From Thermanaerosceptrum fracticalcis (lineage in GTDB: Bacteria > Bacillota > Peptococcia > DRI-13): DNA of 64,000 bases. The notes below the pieces were generated by a model that worked only from the letters and a program-made list of their open reading frames with translations, had not been told where the DNA came from and did not search any database. Shown here piece by piece: positions 18,510 through 27,160 of this stretch. Both the position numbers and the translations under genes were made by a program. Location of the stretch: contig NZ_CP045798.1 of the NCBI RefSeq assembly GCF_000746025.2, positions 1,412,501 through 1,476,500 on the forward strand, read 5' to 3'. Position 1 is the first letter of the stretch. Each line of letters begins with the position of its first letter.

Positions 18510-19802
18510 TTACGCCTTAATCTCAATATCCCCTGAAGTATTAGTAGGTTCGGCACTTAAAGGAAGTGTCATGGCTACCAGGGCAGAAAGGGCAAAGGAA
18601 CACAAGGCAAAGATAATCGAATAGAAGTAGGAACCGGAGAGATCAAAGAGATAACCGCCCATAAAACTTCCCAAAGCAGGTCCGATCCCCATGACTACTA
18701 AGGTAGCTAATCCCCAGATCTTCCCCAGGCTTTTTCTGCCATAGACGGCTCCCGCGTAACCGGCAACACCACCCGGTTCAATAGCCCAGTAGACAGCAAA
18801 GAGAACGCAGGAAATCAGGCCAAAAAAGATGGAAGTCCTGGTCATTAACAGGCAAATACAGGCTACAACTCCTACGAGGGGAGCAAAAATCAGCATAATT
18901 TTCCGCCCTTTAACCTCATTCTTCAGCTTCTGTACCGCTTTATCAGCCACCACGCCCATGAGGGGCATACTGAAAATACCTACAATCCCAATGGTAACAT
19001 AAAGGTTGGTAGCACTGCTGAGGGCCATCTTCACATCTTTTGTCCAATACATGACAACCTGAGTCCAAATCAGAAATTCGGCCACCATACTGGTGAGAAA
19101 GGCCAGTATAGCCCCCCAAATAGCATATTTGCTAAAGGCCTCTTTAAGATTCCAATCATACTCAGTTGCTGCCGGGGCGGCGGAACTGGCGGGAGCAAGA
19201 CCAAAAGGCTTGACATTATAGGCTTCAGGATTTTTCTTAGCCAGCAGAGCAGCTATAATGAGGGCTATGAACACGACTAATGCTAAACCTTGCATGGCCT
19301 GACGCCAATCCATGGTTAACAAAACCTTTTTAACCCCCAAGCTCAGGACAACCTGGGCTACCGGAGCCCCCATAAAAGCCATCCCCCACATTTTAGCGTA
19401 ATATTTACCAATATACCATTTACGTACAGAAACAGTAGAGGAAACCCACAGCATCCCAGTGCCTATCCCTGCAAAGATGGCATAAGAAGCCAAATATTGT
19501 CCATAGCTGTCGGTTAAACTGGTTACATAAAATCCCAATGCGGCAAAAACAGAGCCAATAAGATAAGCAGGTTTAGTTCCCCATTTATCAATTATCATCC
19601 CACTGAAGAAGGCTGTAACGGCATACACTGTCATCATTAGAGAGTAACCAATGGATGTTTGGGACACAGTCCAACCCATACTCTTGGACATAGGACCTAA
19701 GAGAACAGAGAAGGTAGCCCGGTAGCCGAAAAGACAGAATACAGCCAGCCAGGAAGCGGCCACTACCATATAACCTATTTTTTTTGCACTACTATCTTCC
19801 AT
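18510..19802 (-). CDS. MFS transporter in the hpd locus (oxalate/formate antiporter-like)
   Basis: A 430-residue major facilitator protein with 12 predicted membrane segments and a central cytosolic loop around residue 210. After segment 2 the MFS signature appears as DKWGTKPAYLIG. The overall sequence (GYSLMMTVYAVTAFFSGMIIDKWG; AGIGTGMLWVSSTVSVRKWY) resembles the OFA/monocarboxylate branch. It lies between hpdC and hpdA on the same strand, so it most likely imports 4-hydroxyphenylacetate or exchanges it for a product. In the hpdBCA operon as I know it from C. difficile no transporter is inserted. The substrate is inferred from context only. Confidence 0.85.
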   Translation of the reverse strand: MEDSSAKKIGYMVVAASWLAVFCLFGYRATFSVLLGPMSKSMGWTVSQTSIGYSLMMTVYAVTAFFSGMIIDKWGTKPAYLIGSVFAALGFYVTSLTDSYGQYLASYAIFAGIGTGMLWVSSTVSVRKWYIGKYYAKMWGMAFMGAPVAQVVLSLGVKKVLLTMDWRQAMQGLALVVFIALIIAALLAKKNPEAYNVKPFGLAPASSAAPAATEYDWNLKEAFSKYAIWGAILAFLTSMVAEFLIWTQVVMYWTKDVKMALSSATNLYVTIGIVGIFSMPLMGVVADKAVQKLKNEVKGRKIMLIFAPLVGVVACICLLMTRTSIFFGLISCVLFAVYWAIEPGGVAGYAGAVYGRKSLGKIWGLATLVVMGIGPALGSFMGGYLFDLSGSYFYSIIFALCSFALSALVAMTLPLSAEPTNTSGDIEIKA

Positions 19803-19862
19803 ATCTTCACCTTCATTTCAATTTAGTTTTTTTAACCACGGTCAAGCCCTAAATTAGGCCAG

Positions 19863-19891
19863 AAGGGTGCAATGGCCTGCGCTGCACCCTT
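19863..19891 (-). other. Intercistronic stem-loop between hpdC and the MFS gene
   Basis: A perfect 9-bp inverted repeat (AAGGGTGCA/TGCACCCTT) with an 11-base loop in the 106-bp gap. There is no T run after it, so it looks more like an mRNA-stabilising or processing element, which could keep hpdBC mRNA more abundant than the distal genes. Confidence 0.5.
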
Positions 19892-19908
19892 CCCCTTCCT
19901 AATAGGTG

Positions 19909-20175
19909 TTATTTTGCTTTATACATTTCACAGGTTACCGCTCTGAGATCTGCATATGTCCAATAATTATCCTTAAACCCAACACAAGTGCCCAGGGATT
20001 TTTCATCAGGAACTGTAAAGTTCACACAAACTTTGCATTTGGGTAAGGCTTTAAATTGCTCACAAGCAGGGGTATCAATGAGCACATTCATTTTTTTGAC
20101 GTTGCAGAAACCCTTGGCTACGTCAATAGGTATAAAATTCCTGCAGTCATCATGCTTTAAATTACCTTTAGTCAT
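19909..20175 (-). CDS. hpdC: 4-hydroxyphenylacetate decarboxylase small subunit
   Basis: An 88-residue iron-sulfur protein. One His and seven Cys are spaced as in C. difficile HpdC: His8, Cys11, Cys24 and Cys38 for a His-Cys3 [4Fe-4S] site, and Cys47, Cys50, Cys64 and Cys82 for a Cys4 site. The CVGF and VTCE surroundings also match. The subunit forms the heterooctamer with HpdB and is thought to regulate activity and complex state. It is separated from hpdB by 20 bp and has GGAGGGATGATAG just before its ATG. The presence of this subunit distinguishes HPAD from most other glycyl radical enzymes. Confidence 0.93.
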   Translation of the reverse strand: MTKGNLKHDDCRNFIPIDVAKGFCNVKKMNVLIDTPACEQFKALPKCKVCVNFTVPDEKSLGTCVGFKDNYWTYADLRAVTCEMYKAK

Positions 20176-20195
20176 TCTATCATCCCTCCGTCTCT

Positions 20196-22910
20196 TTAAA
20201 TTCCTTCATATTCAGTTCTGGCTATGACTTCATCCTGAATAGGCTTACCGATTTCCACCCAGTACTGGGTAAAGCCGGCCACCCTGACCATCAGGTCCCT
20301 GTATCCCTCGGGATGGGCCTGGGCATCCTTCAAAATTTTAGAGTCTACAATGTTGTACTGGATATGGAAACCGCCCCGTCTCATATAAGCCCGCGTCAAC
20401 TCCAGGAGCTTCTTAGAACCTTCCAGCCCTCTAACGGCGTTGGGATGAATCTTCAGGTTCATCTGAGAGTTTTGCGATTGCGCCTGATCCCAAACGGTAG
20501 CCGAGGTAAAGAGGGCATAGGGGCCATTCCTATCGGTGCCGGGATAAGCAGACATTGAGCCGTCAGCATACGTAGTCCCTGCTAAGCGGCCATCGGCAGA
20601 GGCCAGGGTAGCCGCCCCTTGCGGTCCGTGGGTAGAAACGGAGATCTGGCAGGAGTACAAAGGTTTGCCGTAGAGGGATTCATAATGAGTACACATGTCA
20701 CAGAACCAGTCTTCGTATTCTTTCAGAACAGCGTCGGCATAAGGATCATCGTTACCATATTTAGGCGCTTTCAAACAGTCACTGTGGATCTTGTCGTATT
20801 TATCCCCATCCTCTTTCTTCTCTTGGGCCGCGAGGGAGAAGCTTCCTACTTCTGCCGCTGTCTTAAAACCAAAGTTATCTAGAATGGCTTGGCGCATTTC
20901 ATCCAGGCTGTATTTTTTCTCTTCATAAACTAATTTCTTAAGAGCCACCAGAGCGTTAATCTGGTTGATCTGGCCGCAACTTTCTACGTTGAAAGTAGCA
21001 TTATAACGTATACCCAGGTTGCCGATATGATGTCCCTTCTCCAGGCAGTCGGGTTTGCAAAGAGAATGGAAAATGGACATATTGTGTTTGCGCCAGATAT
21101 CATGCTGAATGTTATTGGTTGTCGTGAGGGCATCTACAATGATTTCATAGTACTCTTTGAAAGTATCCCATAACTCTTCATAAGTTTCCAGCTTCTTATT
21201 ATGGGGTGGCAGGACCTGTTCTTTGGTCCTATGGTCATAACCATTGAACAGCACCAGTTCCAGGACTTTGGGGTTGGCGATAAAGTGAACGCCTACACTG
21301 GTTGGCTGGCCGGCTCCCCCGGGAATCCAGTATGTTTTGCCGTTCAAAGTGAGTTCATGCCAGGCACAGGGTGATGTCTCCAAACAACCGCCGATGGCAA
21401 TGGCCCGTGCCTCCTCCAGGGTCATTCCTTCAGACCCGTATTGTTTCAGGAGAAATTGAATGGCATTCTGATTGTTCATCCAGGCCGGATAACCCGTGCC
21501 CGTCTTGTTACATTCAACGGCCTTCAACAGGAAGTCTTCGGGGAGTTTTTCATCGTACAATACCGAAAGGGTAGGCTGGGTGGTTTCATTGGTCATGCCG
21601 GCTTCCATAATCAGCATTTCCAGCCGGTTGGCGGCTGATCTGCCGTCTCTGGTCAAACCGCCCATACTCAGGTTATTGAAGGTATTCCCGGAGAGCACAC
21701 CGCCGACCACACCCGTGGAGGCAAAGCAATCGATGCAGGTGAACTTCATTCTGTGACATTCCAAAAGCTCCAGGACCTGGCCTTCATCGATGCGCCCTGC
21801 TTCCATATCCTGTTCAAACCAGGGCCACAGGACTTGCCCCAGCCTGCCGGGCGACATACCGGAAATAGCATCTTCGTTCAGGACAGCAATATGGATCAGA
21901 TAAGTGAGTTGTAAAGCTTCCCGGAAGGTACGGGGCTGTTGGGAGGAAATCCAGTCCATGATTTCAGCAATTTCTTCATATTCTTTTTTCTGCTGGGCAT
22001 CATCAACGCATTCCGCCGCTAATCTCCTTGCCTCCTTCGCATAATTGCGAATCCAGGCCTGAATGCCTTCTAAAACTAAAATCACAGCTTCATAGAAGTA
22101 CAGCCGGTCCATACCAATCAGCCCGTCTCCGTCAGCCCTTCCCGCTACCTCAGCTTTTTTCTCCTTAGCCATCTTAATCAGACCGTCAAAACCATACTGG
22201 AGAGGATAATAGTAATTTATAACTTCCCGGCCCAATGGTAAGGTGTAGCCAGAATCGAACATACAAACCAAACTTCTCATGACTTTTTCTTTTATGTCAT
22301 ATTCAGGAACCATCTGTTCGTACTTGTGGCCCAAATCATCTACGGATTTTCCGACCCATTCCTTCGCACACTTGACAAGGGCGCCTACTTCCTCATTACG
22401 AAGGCCAAATTTACCGGCAATGGAGGTGACATTACCAAAGCTCTGGACAACGTTTCCCCCACCGGAGCCGAACTTGCTTAGTTCTCCTGCACTCACACTG
22501 CCTCTTTCCAAAGCAGACTTATAAAGCTCATCTTCTTTGGCCATATAGTACCCTTCAGACAGCCAAGGCATGGGAAAAGAGCCTCTATAATAGAAAGCTT
22601 TTCCCCCCACAAGGAGTTCACCGGGCCAAATGGTAGGCGTAATATGCGAAAAGGCATGTTTCAGCGCCGCCGCTCTCCTGACCACAGGGATCTCTCCTTC
22701 CAGTTCCCTATATTTACGAGTATACCAGTAAGGAAACTCCATGGTCGCCGAAGACAAGGTATTATAGTATTGCTCCTTCAGTTTTTTCACTCTTGGAAAA
22801 GGTTCTTTTTTAATTTCCCGCCCCACCATTTCCTCAGGGGCTTTGCCACCATACTGGAAATTAATGTCCAGCCCTTTTTCCGCTAGAATATCAGCCAGTT
22901 TCTTTACCAT
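20196..22910 (-). CDS. hpdB: 4-hydroxyphenylacetate decarboxylase large subunit (glycyl radical enzyme)
   Basis: A 904-residue glycyl radical enzyme that decarboxylates 4-hydroxyphenylacetate to p-cresol. Active-site residues of C. difficile HpdB recur at a constant offset of +6: Ser350 ([10 protein letters not shown]), thiyl Cys509 and Glu511 (IGGCLETSP), His542 ([10 protein letters not shown]), Glu643 (NVESCGQ) and the radical Gly879 (RVAGFTQYW). The literature numbers are 344, 503, 505, 536, 637 and 873. This pattern argues against pyruvate formate-lyase, glycerol dehydratase or benzylsuccinate synthase. HPAD works in the anaerobic cytosol with HpdC and is activated by HpdA. AGGAGGAGGA lies about 9 bases upstream of the ATG. 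Close relatives that decarboxylate phenylacetate or indoleacetate cannot be fully excluded. Confidence 0.93.
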   Translation of the reverse strand: MVKKLADILAEKGLDINFQYGGKAPEEMVGREIKKEPFPRVKKLKEQYYNTLSSATMEFPYWYTRKYRELEGEIPVVRRAAALKHAFSHITPTIWPGELLVGGKAFYYRGSFPMPWLSEGYYMAKEDELYKSALERGSVSAGELSKFGSGGGNVVQSFGNVTSIAGKFGLRNEEVGALVKCAKEWVGKSVDDLGHKYEQMVPEYDIKEKVMRSLVCMFDSGYTLPLGREVINYYYPLQYGFDGLIKMAKEKKAEVAGRADGDGLIGMDRLYFYEAVILVLEGIQAWIRNYAKEARRLAAECVDDAQQKKEYEEIAEIMDWISSQQPRTFREALQLTYLIHIAVLNEDAISGMSPGRLGQVLWPWFEQDMEAGRIDEGQVLELLECHRMKFTCIDCFASTGVVGGVLSGNTFNNLSMGGLTRDGRSAANRLEMLIMEAGMTNETTQPTLSVLYDEKLPEDFLLKAVECNKTGTGYPAWMNNQNAIQFLLKQYGSEGMTLEEARAIAIGGCLETSPCAWHELTLNGKTYWIPGGAGQPTSVGVHFIANPKVLELVLFNGYDHRTKEQVLPPHNKKLETYEELWDTFKEYYEIIVDALTTTNNIQHDIWRKHNMSIFHSLCKPDCLEKGHHIGNLGIRYNATFNVESCGQINQINALVALKKLVYEEKKYSLDEMRQAILDNFGFKTAAEVGSFSLAAQEKKEDGDKYDKIHSDCLKAPKYGNDDPYADAVLKEYEDWFCDMCTHYESLYGKPLYSCQISVSTHGPQGAATLASADGRLAGTTYADGSMSAYPGTDRNGPYALFTSATVWDQAQSQNSQMNLKIHPNAVRGLEGSKKLLELTRAYMRRGGFHIQYNIVDSKILKDAQAHPEGYRDLMVRVAGFTQYWVEIGKPIQDEVIARTEYEGI

Positions 22911-23005
22911 CCGAACAATCCTCCTCCTAACCTTTTTAAACGATCCAGGCTAAAGATTGACTTCACTGCAATGAACTCTGGGCACCTCCTTTCAATTTGT
23001 TCCAT
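22904..23005 (-). CDS. Candidate 33-residue leader ORF overlapping the hpdB start
   Basis: An ATG at 23005, three bases after GAGGAG, opens a 33-codon frame ([11 protein letters not shown]... ending GGGLFGW). Its TAA stop lies inside the hpdB start as ATGGTAA, so the two frames overlap by 7 bases. The frame also contains the hpdB ribosome binding site. Such overlap would allow translational coupling. No run of regulatory codons is seen, and the frame may be chance. Confidence 0.3.
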   Translation of the reverse strand: MEQIERRCPEFIAVKSIFSLDRLKRLGGGLFGW

Positions 23006-23170
23006 TGTCTCCTCAGCTTTGATTCTAATAGAGCCGGTTTGGGGGTTATATCAGTCAGAAGTTGGATAATGTGACGAACTTTTCAGGCCGTTTCCGCCTC
23101 AGGCCCTACCGTGGGCTTTTTCCTCCCCCCACTATGTTGTAAAGTTGTTTTGCTTTACAGCCAAAAGGGC

Positions 23171-23216
23171 AAAAAAGTAAACCGCCAATTGACGGTCGTC
23201 AAATGACGGTTTACTT
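23171..23216 (-). terminator. Terminator of the signalling operon
   Basis: AAGTAAACCG (23175-23184) pairs with CGGTTTACTT (23207-23216), with an inner TTGAC/GTCAA stem, and a T6 run follows on the minus strand. The first arm includes the response-regulator stop codon. It separates the sensory operon from hpdB. Confidence 0.85.
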
Positions 23217-24122
23217 GCTTAAAGTCAAACGTTCTATAAATTTCTCATCTTCTAGCACCTGCCCCAGTGCTTTTTCTACACTGGCAGCCCAACACCCTCC
23301 CTTCACCTCATCCCCGAAGAGAATCAAAGCCACTTCCTTAGAACCCTGCTCCTCCCACAATTCTACAAAACGATTGACACCCGCTAAAATCTGGAGCTGC
23401 CAAGGAATTTCTTTTTCTTTTAAACCAGCGGGGAAACCCTGACCGTTTAACTTTTCGTGATGCCCCCGTACCAAATCTTTCAGCCAATGGCCCATCTGTA
23501 AAGGCTGAACCATCCTTTCTCCTAGCCAGGTGTGTTCCGGCGAGGACCCCGTTACAATTTTACCGATATCATGCAAGGACGCCCCGATTAAGAGTTGTTC
23601 CTGCTGCTGGTCTGGGAGAGCCAAAAGTTTGGCCACCTTCCGGCAGTATTCCCGGACCCTGGCCACATGTAAATAAAGATGCTGGTCCCGGGTCTTCATG
23701 ATTTCCAGTAAGGTTTCTACAACCTGGCACTGGTGCTCCATTTTTTCCAGCACCTTTTTTTGTTTGATCAGGGAGGCTATCCTGTATTTCAACTCGTTAT
23801 AGTTTATAGGTTTGGATAAGAAGATTTCTGCACCCACTTTAAAGCCACGCAGGCGGTCTTCTACATCATTCAAGACAGTTAACATAATAATGGGAATATC
23901 CTGGGTCCGGGGGTTGTTTTTTAGTTCATGACAAACCTCAAAACCATTCATACCGGGCAGCATCACATCTAAGAGAATCACATCGGGTTGATGCTCCAGG
24001 GTCAGGTTAATAGCTTCCCTCCCTTGAAAGGCTTGATATACTTCATACCCCCAATTGGCTAAGATGTCTTTCATTAAATCGCAATTTTGTTCATTATCAT
24101 CAACAATTAAGACCTTTTCCAT
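23211..24122 (-). CDS. Response regulator with REC and HD-GYP-type output domain
   Basis: About 303 residues. The N-terminal receiver domain (VLIVDDNEQ, phosphoacceptor in DVILLDVMLPGMNG, conserved Lys in LSKPINYNE) is joined to an HD-GYP-like phosphohydrolase domain with LHDIGKI and HHEKLNGQGFP. The latter corresponds to the HHE-x3-G-x-GYP motif of cyclic di-GMP phosphodiesterases, with GFP in place of GYP. It therefore probably turns a phosphorylation signal into c-di-GMP breakdown rather than binding DNA. The ATG at 24122 is preferred over 24128 because of its distance from AGAGGG. The start overlaps the kinase gene by 23 bp, which indicates a cognate pair. Confidence 0.85.
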   Translation of the reverse strand: MEKVLIVDDNEQNCDLMKDILANWGYEVYQAFQGREAINLTLEHQPDVILLDVMLPGMNGFEVCHELKNNPRTQDIPIIMLTVLNDVEDRLRGFKVGAEIFLSKPINYNELKYRIASLIKQKKVLEKMEHQCQVVETLLEIMKTRDQHLYLHVARVREYCRKVAKLLALPDQQQEQLLIGASLHDIGKIVTGSSPEHTWLGERMVQPLQMGHWLKDLVRGHHEKLNGQGFPAGLKEKEIPWQLQILAGVNRFVELWEEQGSKEVALILFGDEVKGGCWAASVEKALGQVLEDEKFIERLTLSK

Positions 24123-26196
24123 TGCCATCCCTCTTTGCCACTACATTAGCCCTACTGGCTAAAAACGATTCTGTATCAATGGGTATGGTAAAGATAACCT
24201 CCGTTCCCTGGTCCGGTTTGCTAGTGAGATAAATCTCCCCACCGTGCATTTCTACCAGTTTCTTAGTCAACGGTAAACCCAGACCTGTCCCTTCATGCTG
24301 TCGTTCGTAAGAACTATCCACCTGTTCAAACTCTCTAAAAACCCTTTCTTGGTCCTCCTCTTTAATCCCTATGCCGTTATCCCTTATCATTACCTGCATA
24401 AATTCCCCTCTCTTATACACCTCTACCTCTACCTTTCCTCCCTCAGGTGTAAACTTAATGGCATTGGACAGGAGATTATACAAAATCTGCTTGAGCTTTT
24501 TCCCGTCGGCTTTAATCATAAAATCTCCGGGAAATATTTGAGTAGACACTTCAATATTTTTACGGTAGGCCAGAGTTTTGACGACTTGAAAACTGTTGGC
24601 AACGATCTCCGCAATATAAAAATGACTTAAGGATAGGGTCATCTTTCCCGCCTCAATCTTGGAGAGATCCAGGATATCATTGATCAACTGCAGCAAATGC
24701 ACACCGCTGTTCCAAATGTTTTGAATATATTTCTCCTGTTTTTCGTTGAGGGAACCAAAAATTTTATCCCTTAAAATTTCAGAAGCAGAAATAATGGCAT
24801 TTAAAGGGGTCCTCAGTTCATGGCTCATATTGGCCAGAAACTGTGATTTTACCTCATCGGCTTTCTTTAAGGCGATGATGGCCTGCCGCAGATCCTGGGT
24901 CCGGGCCTCTACCTTTTCTTCCAGTTCATCATTCATCACTTGCAACTGTTCAGCCAATTTTTGCTGCTGGTCATGCTCTTCTTTCAACTTATCTAAGAAC
25001 CGTTTCCTTTCCTCTTCACTTTCCTTTAAATCACGGGCCATTTTTTGAAAGGTTTTTAAGAGAATGGTCGTCTCGCTGCGGCCATCTTCCAGGAGTTCTT
25101 CTTTAATGATTAAATCCCGTTCACCCCGCACAATAGCTTCCGCGAACCTGGTGGCTTCTATAATAGGCCTGGTAATTCTCAGGGATATTCGGCGTCCAAT
25201 GACCAGCATAATACACAAACACAAGAAAGTAACCACAAAAATCAAGTTACGGTTCGTATTAATCAGCACGGAAAACTTTTCTTCGGGGATCCCTACGCCC
25301 AGGACCCCCACAATTCGTCCTTCATGATCTGAGATAGGCTCGTCTAAAAAAACATGAATTTCATCATCCATATTCACCCGGCCAAAATAGGAATTCTTAA
25401 GTCCTTCCAGGCTCTCCAGGGGAATAGGTATTCGGCTTCCTATGAAGTTTTCTTTTTTGGGGCTGCGGATATTGGAGGTAACACGGACACCCTGAATAGA
25501 GATGGCTAAATAGGAATCTTTTACGCTTAAACTGTAGGTTTTGGGGAAATATTGATCGTTGTTGACAATATCCCCTACCAGCAAAAATCCTGAGAGACGT
25601 TCTTTGTGGTCATCCCAGTAAATGGGAGCAACGGCCACTCCGGCTAAACATTTGGTGAGATATTGTTGCTCCTCTGATCCTCCTTGGCCGTTACGGGCTA
25701 TTTTCACTTTGAACTTATTGTATTCCTCCGAATCGGGAGGAAACAGATCGTTCAAGTCAAACATCGTTTCGGAAGACAAGGCTTCTTTATTCTGGCCAAC
25801 CTGCTCCATCAATCCTTGCAGAACTTCTAAATTTTGCTTTTTAGTGGCGGGTAAGCTGACTAAAGGGTCCTTGTTGGCATCCAAAACAATAATAAAGTCC
25901 AGATAATCATAGACGGTTTTTAACTCCCCTAACTCCTGGCCCAGGGAAAGAAGATTTTTCTCCTTCACACTTTTCCGGAATTCAGGAGATTGAGTAAAAG
26001 TTTGACAACCCTTTTTCATCTCTTCCAGCCGGCCAATCATCCGGTTCCGGGCAATTTTTAAGGCATTTTCCAAATAACTCTGGGCACTTTTTTCTATTTG
26101 CTTATCCAAAACTAAGGTAGAAATAAGGAACAGTAGAAGCATAGGGACAACCACAAGGACAATAACAAAAATTAAAAGCTTTTTATTGATAGACAT
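24100..26196 (-). CDS. Membrane sensor histidine kinase (Cache-like sensor, HAMP, HisKA, HATPase)
   Basis: A 698-residue kinase. It has an N-terminal membrane segment (about 7-30), a large extracytoplasmic sensor of about 280 residues resembling Cache domains, a second membrane segment (around 315-337), a HAMP-like linker and a coiled coil (about 390-450). The kinase core follows: FLANMSHELRTPLNAII with the phosphoacceptor His, NLLSNAIKFTPEGG (N box), DNGIGI and GTGLGLPLTKK (G boxes). It likely senses an external small molecule and phosphorylates the overlapping REC-HD-GYP protein. It follows the PocR/LuxR gene by 12 bp. The ligand is unknown; the adjacent hpd locus suggests an aromatic acid. 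Confidence 0.88.
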   Translation of the reverse strand: MSINKKLLIFVIVLVVVPMLLLFLISTLVLDKQIEKSAQSYLENALKIARNRMIGRLEEMKKGCQTFTQSPEFRKSVKEKNLLSLGQELGELKTVYDYLDFIIVLDANKDPLVSLPATKKQNLEVLQGLMEQVGQNKEALSSETMFDLNDLFPPDSEEYNKFKVKIARNGQGGSEEQQYLTKCLAGVAVAPIYWDDHKERLSGFLLVGDIVNNDQYFPKTYSLSVKDSYLAISIQGVRVTSNIRSPKKENFIGSRIPIPLESLEGLKNSYFGRVNMDDEIHVFLDEPISDHEGRIVGVLGVGIPEEKFSVLINTNRNLIFVVTFLCLCIMLVIGRRISLRITRPIIEATRFAEAIVRGERDLIIKEELLEDGRSETTILLKTFQKMARDLKESEEERKRFLDKLKEEHDQQQKLAEQLQVMNDELEEKVEARTQDLRQAIIALKKADEVKSQFLANMSHELRTPLNAIISASEILRDKIFGSLNEKQEKYIQNIWNSGVHLLQLINDILDLSKIEAGKMTLSLSHFYIAEIVANSFQVVKTLAYRKNIEVSTQIFPGDFMIKADGKKLKQILYNLLSNAIKFTPEGGKVEVEVYKRGEFMQVMIRDNGIGIKEEDQERVFREFEQVDSSYERQHEGTGLGLPLTKKLVEMHGGEIYLTSKPDQGTEVIFTIPIDTESFLASRANVVAKRDGNGKGLNC

Positions 26197-26208
26197 AAAT
26201 GCCTCCTG

Positions 26209-26931
26209 CTAGACGACATTATTCTGTCTACAAAAAATAATTAACTGCATTCTGTCTTTCATCTCTAATTTGGCTAAAATATTACTTACATGAGTCTTTA
26301 CCGTTTTTTCACTAATATATAAATGTTCAGAAATCTCCTTATTGGTCAGCCCGTCGTTGATCAACTCAACAATCTCTATTTCCCTTCGGCTCAATTTATT
26401 TTGTAAAAAACGTAACTCTTTCGGTGTCCTATTCTTAGTGGGGCCTTCCTGTGTTAATTCCTGACGGCCGTCGAGGAGGTTAAATGTTTCCCCCAACAAG
26501 TTGATGATATCTTTTAGTTTCCTTTCGGCCAAGATAGGCACGTTACAATCAATTTTGCTGCTGTCATAGCTTTCTTTTTTATTCAGGTTGACGCCGCCGC
26601 CATAGGCTACACAAACAATTTCGTTGCAATTAAATATAGGACAGACAAAAAGGGTAAGTCCCATATAACATTCAAAAATATGGGGTTTTTGCTGTTTTAG
26701 AACATAATTGATCGCATCCTGCCGTTCCCGAATGCAGCGTTCTCTGTTTTTCCTCATCATATAGTGACAAAACAATAAGGAATTGGACCAAATCGTGAGG
26801 GGTTTGCCTTTAGAGGACAAGATACATAAGCTGATTTCGAATGATTTAGCAAAAGAATCCTGGAAGGCTTGGATTTTCTCTTTACCCACTTTTTTTAGCC
26901 ATGTTTGGTAAAGTAAGGGTTCTTTTTCCAC
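26209..26931 (-). CDS. PocR-sensor/LuxR-type transcriptional regulator
   Basis: About 240 residues. The N-terminal two thirds resemble the PocR ligand-binding domain (LLYQTWLKKVGKEKIQAFQDSFAKSFEIS, then CHYMMRKNRERCIRER and LFVCPIF). The C-terminus is a LuxR/FixJ helix-turn-helix (LSRREIEIVELINDGLTNKEISEHLYISEKTVKTH). PocR domains bind small metabolites and are common in regulators of anaerobic catabolic clusters. The frame is open from an ATG at 27003, but the promoter's extended -10 is only about 12 bp before it. A GTG at 26931 preceded by GAGGTGAGG fits better. It is the first gene of the three-gene sensory operon and the only DNA-binding protein near hpd. Confidence 0.82.
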   Translation of the reverse strand: MEKEPLLYQTWLKKVGKEKIQAFQDSFAKSFEISLCILSSKGKPLTIWSNSLLFCHYMMRKNRERCIRERQDAINYVLKQQKPHIFECYMGLTLFVCPIFNCNEIVCVAYGGGVNLNKKESYDSSKIDCNVPILAERKLKDIINLLGETFNLLDGRQELTQEGPTKNRTPKELRFLQNKLSRREIEIVELINDGLTNKEISEHLYISEKTVKTHVSNILAKLEMKDRMQLIIFCRQNNVV

Positions 26932-27014
26932 AATCCTCACCTCATTTTTTTTACGGTAGACTACAGGCAAAGGGTAAACTTGCACTGACCCTAGAATTAG
27001 CATTTCCTGCCAAC

Positions 27015-27023
27015 ATTATATCA
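27015..27023 (-). promoter_or_regulatory. Extended -10 element for the sensory operon
   Basis: TGATATAAT on the minus strand is a perfect extended -10 (TGnTATAAT). No good -35 is seen. It implies a leader of roughly 75 bases if the GTG at 26931 is used. Confidence 0.5.
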
Positions 27024-27120
27024 CTACGGACAAAAGCATGTATGACTAAAGAATTATTGTAGTGTTTTTTTATTTTACTGCAAAGCTCCCCATTTATCTT
27101 TGAGTTTGCCAAAGCTAAAA

Positions 27121-27149
27121 AAATGAAAAAGAGAGCCTGAACTCTCTTT
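27121..27149 (-). terminator. Terminator after spoIIP
   Basis: AAAGAGAG/CTCTCTTT stem with a 6-base loop, followed on the minus strand by a T-rich run, 12 bp after the spoIIP stop. Confidence 0.75.
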
Positions 27150-27160
27150 ATACTATTATT

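Noticed and set aside
20196-22910. Benzylsuccinate synthase, glycerol dehydratase or pyruvate formate-lyase
   Set aside because: The Cys-Leu-Glu active site, the conserved Ser, His and Glu at HPAD positions and the HpdC partner all point to 4-hydroxyphenylacetate decarboxylase.
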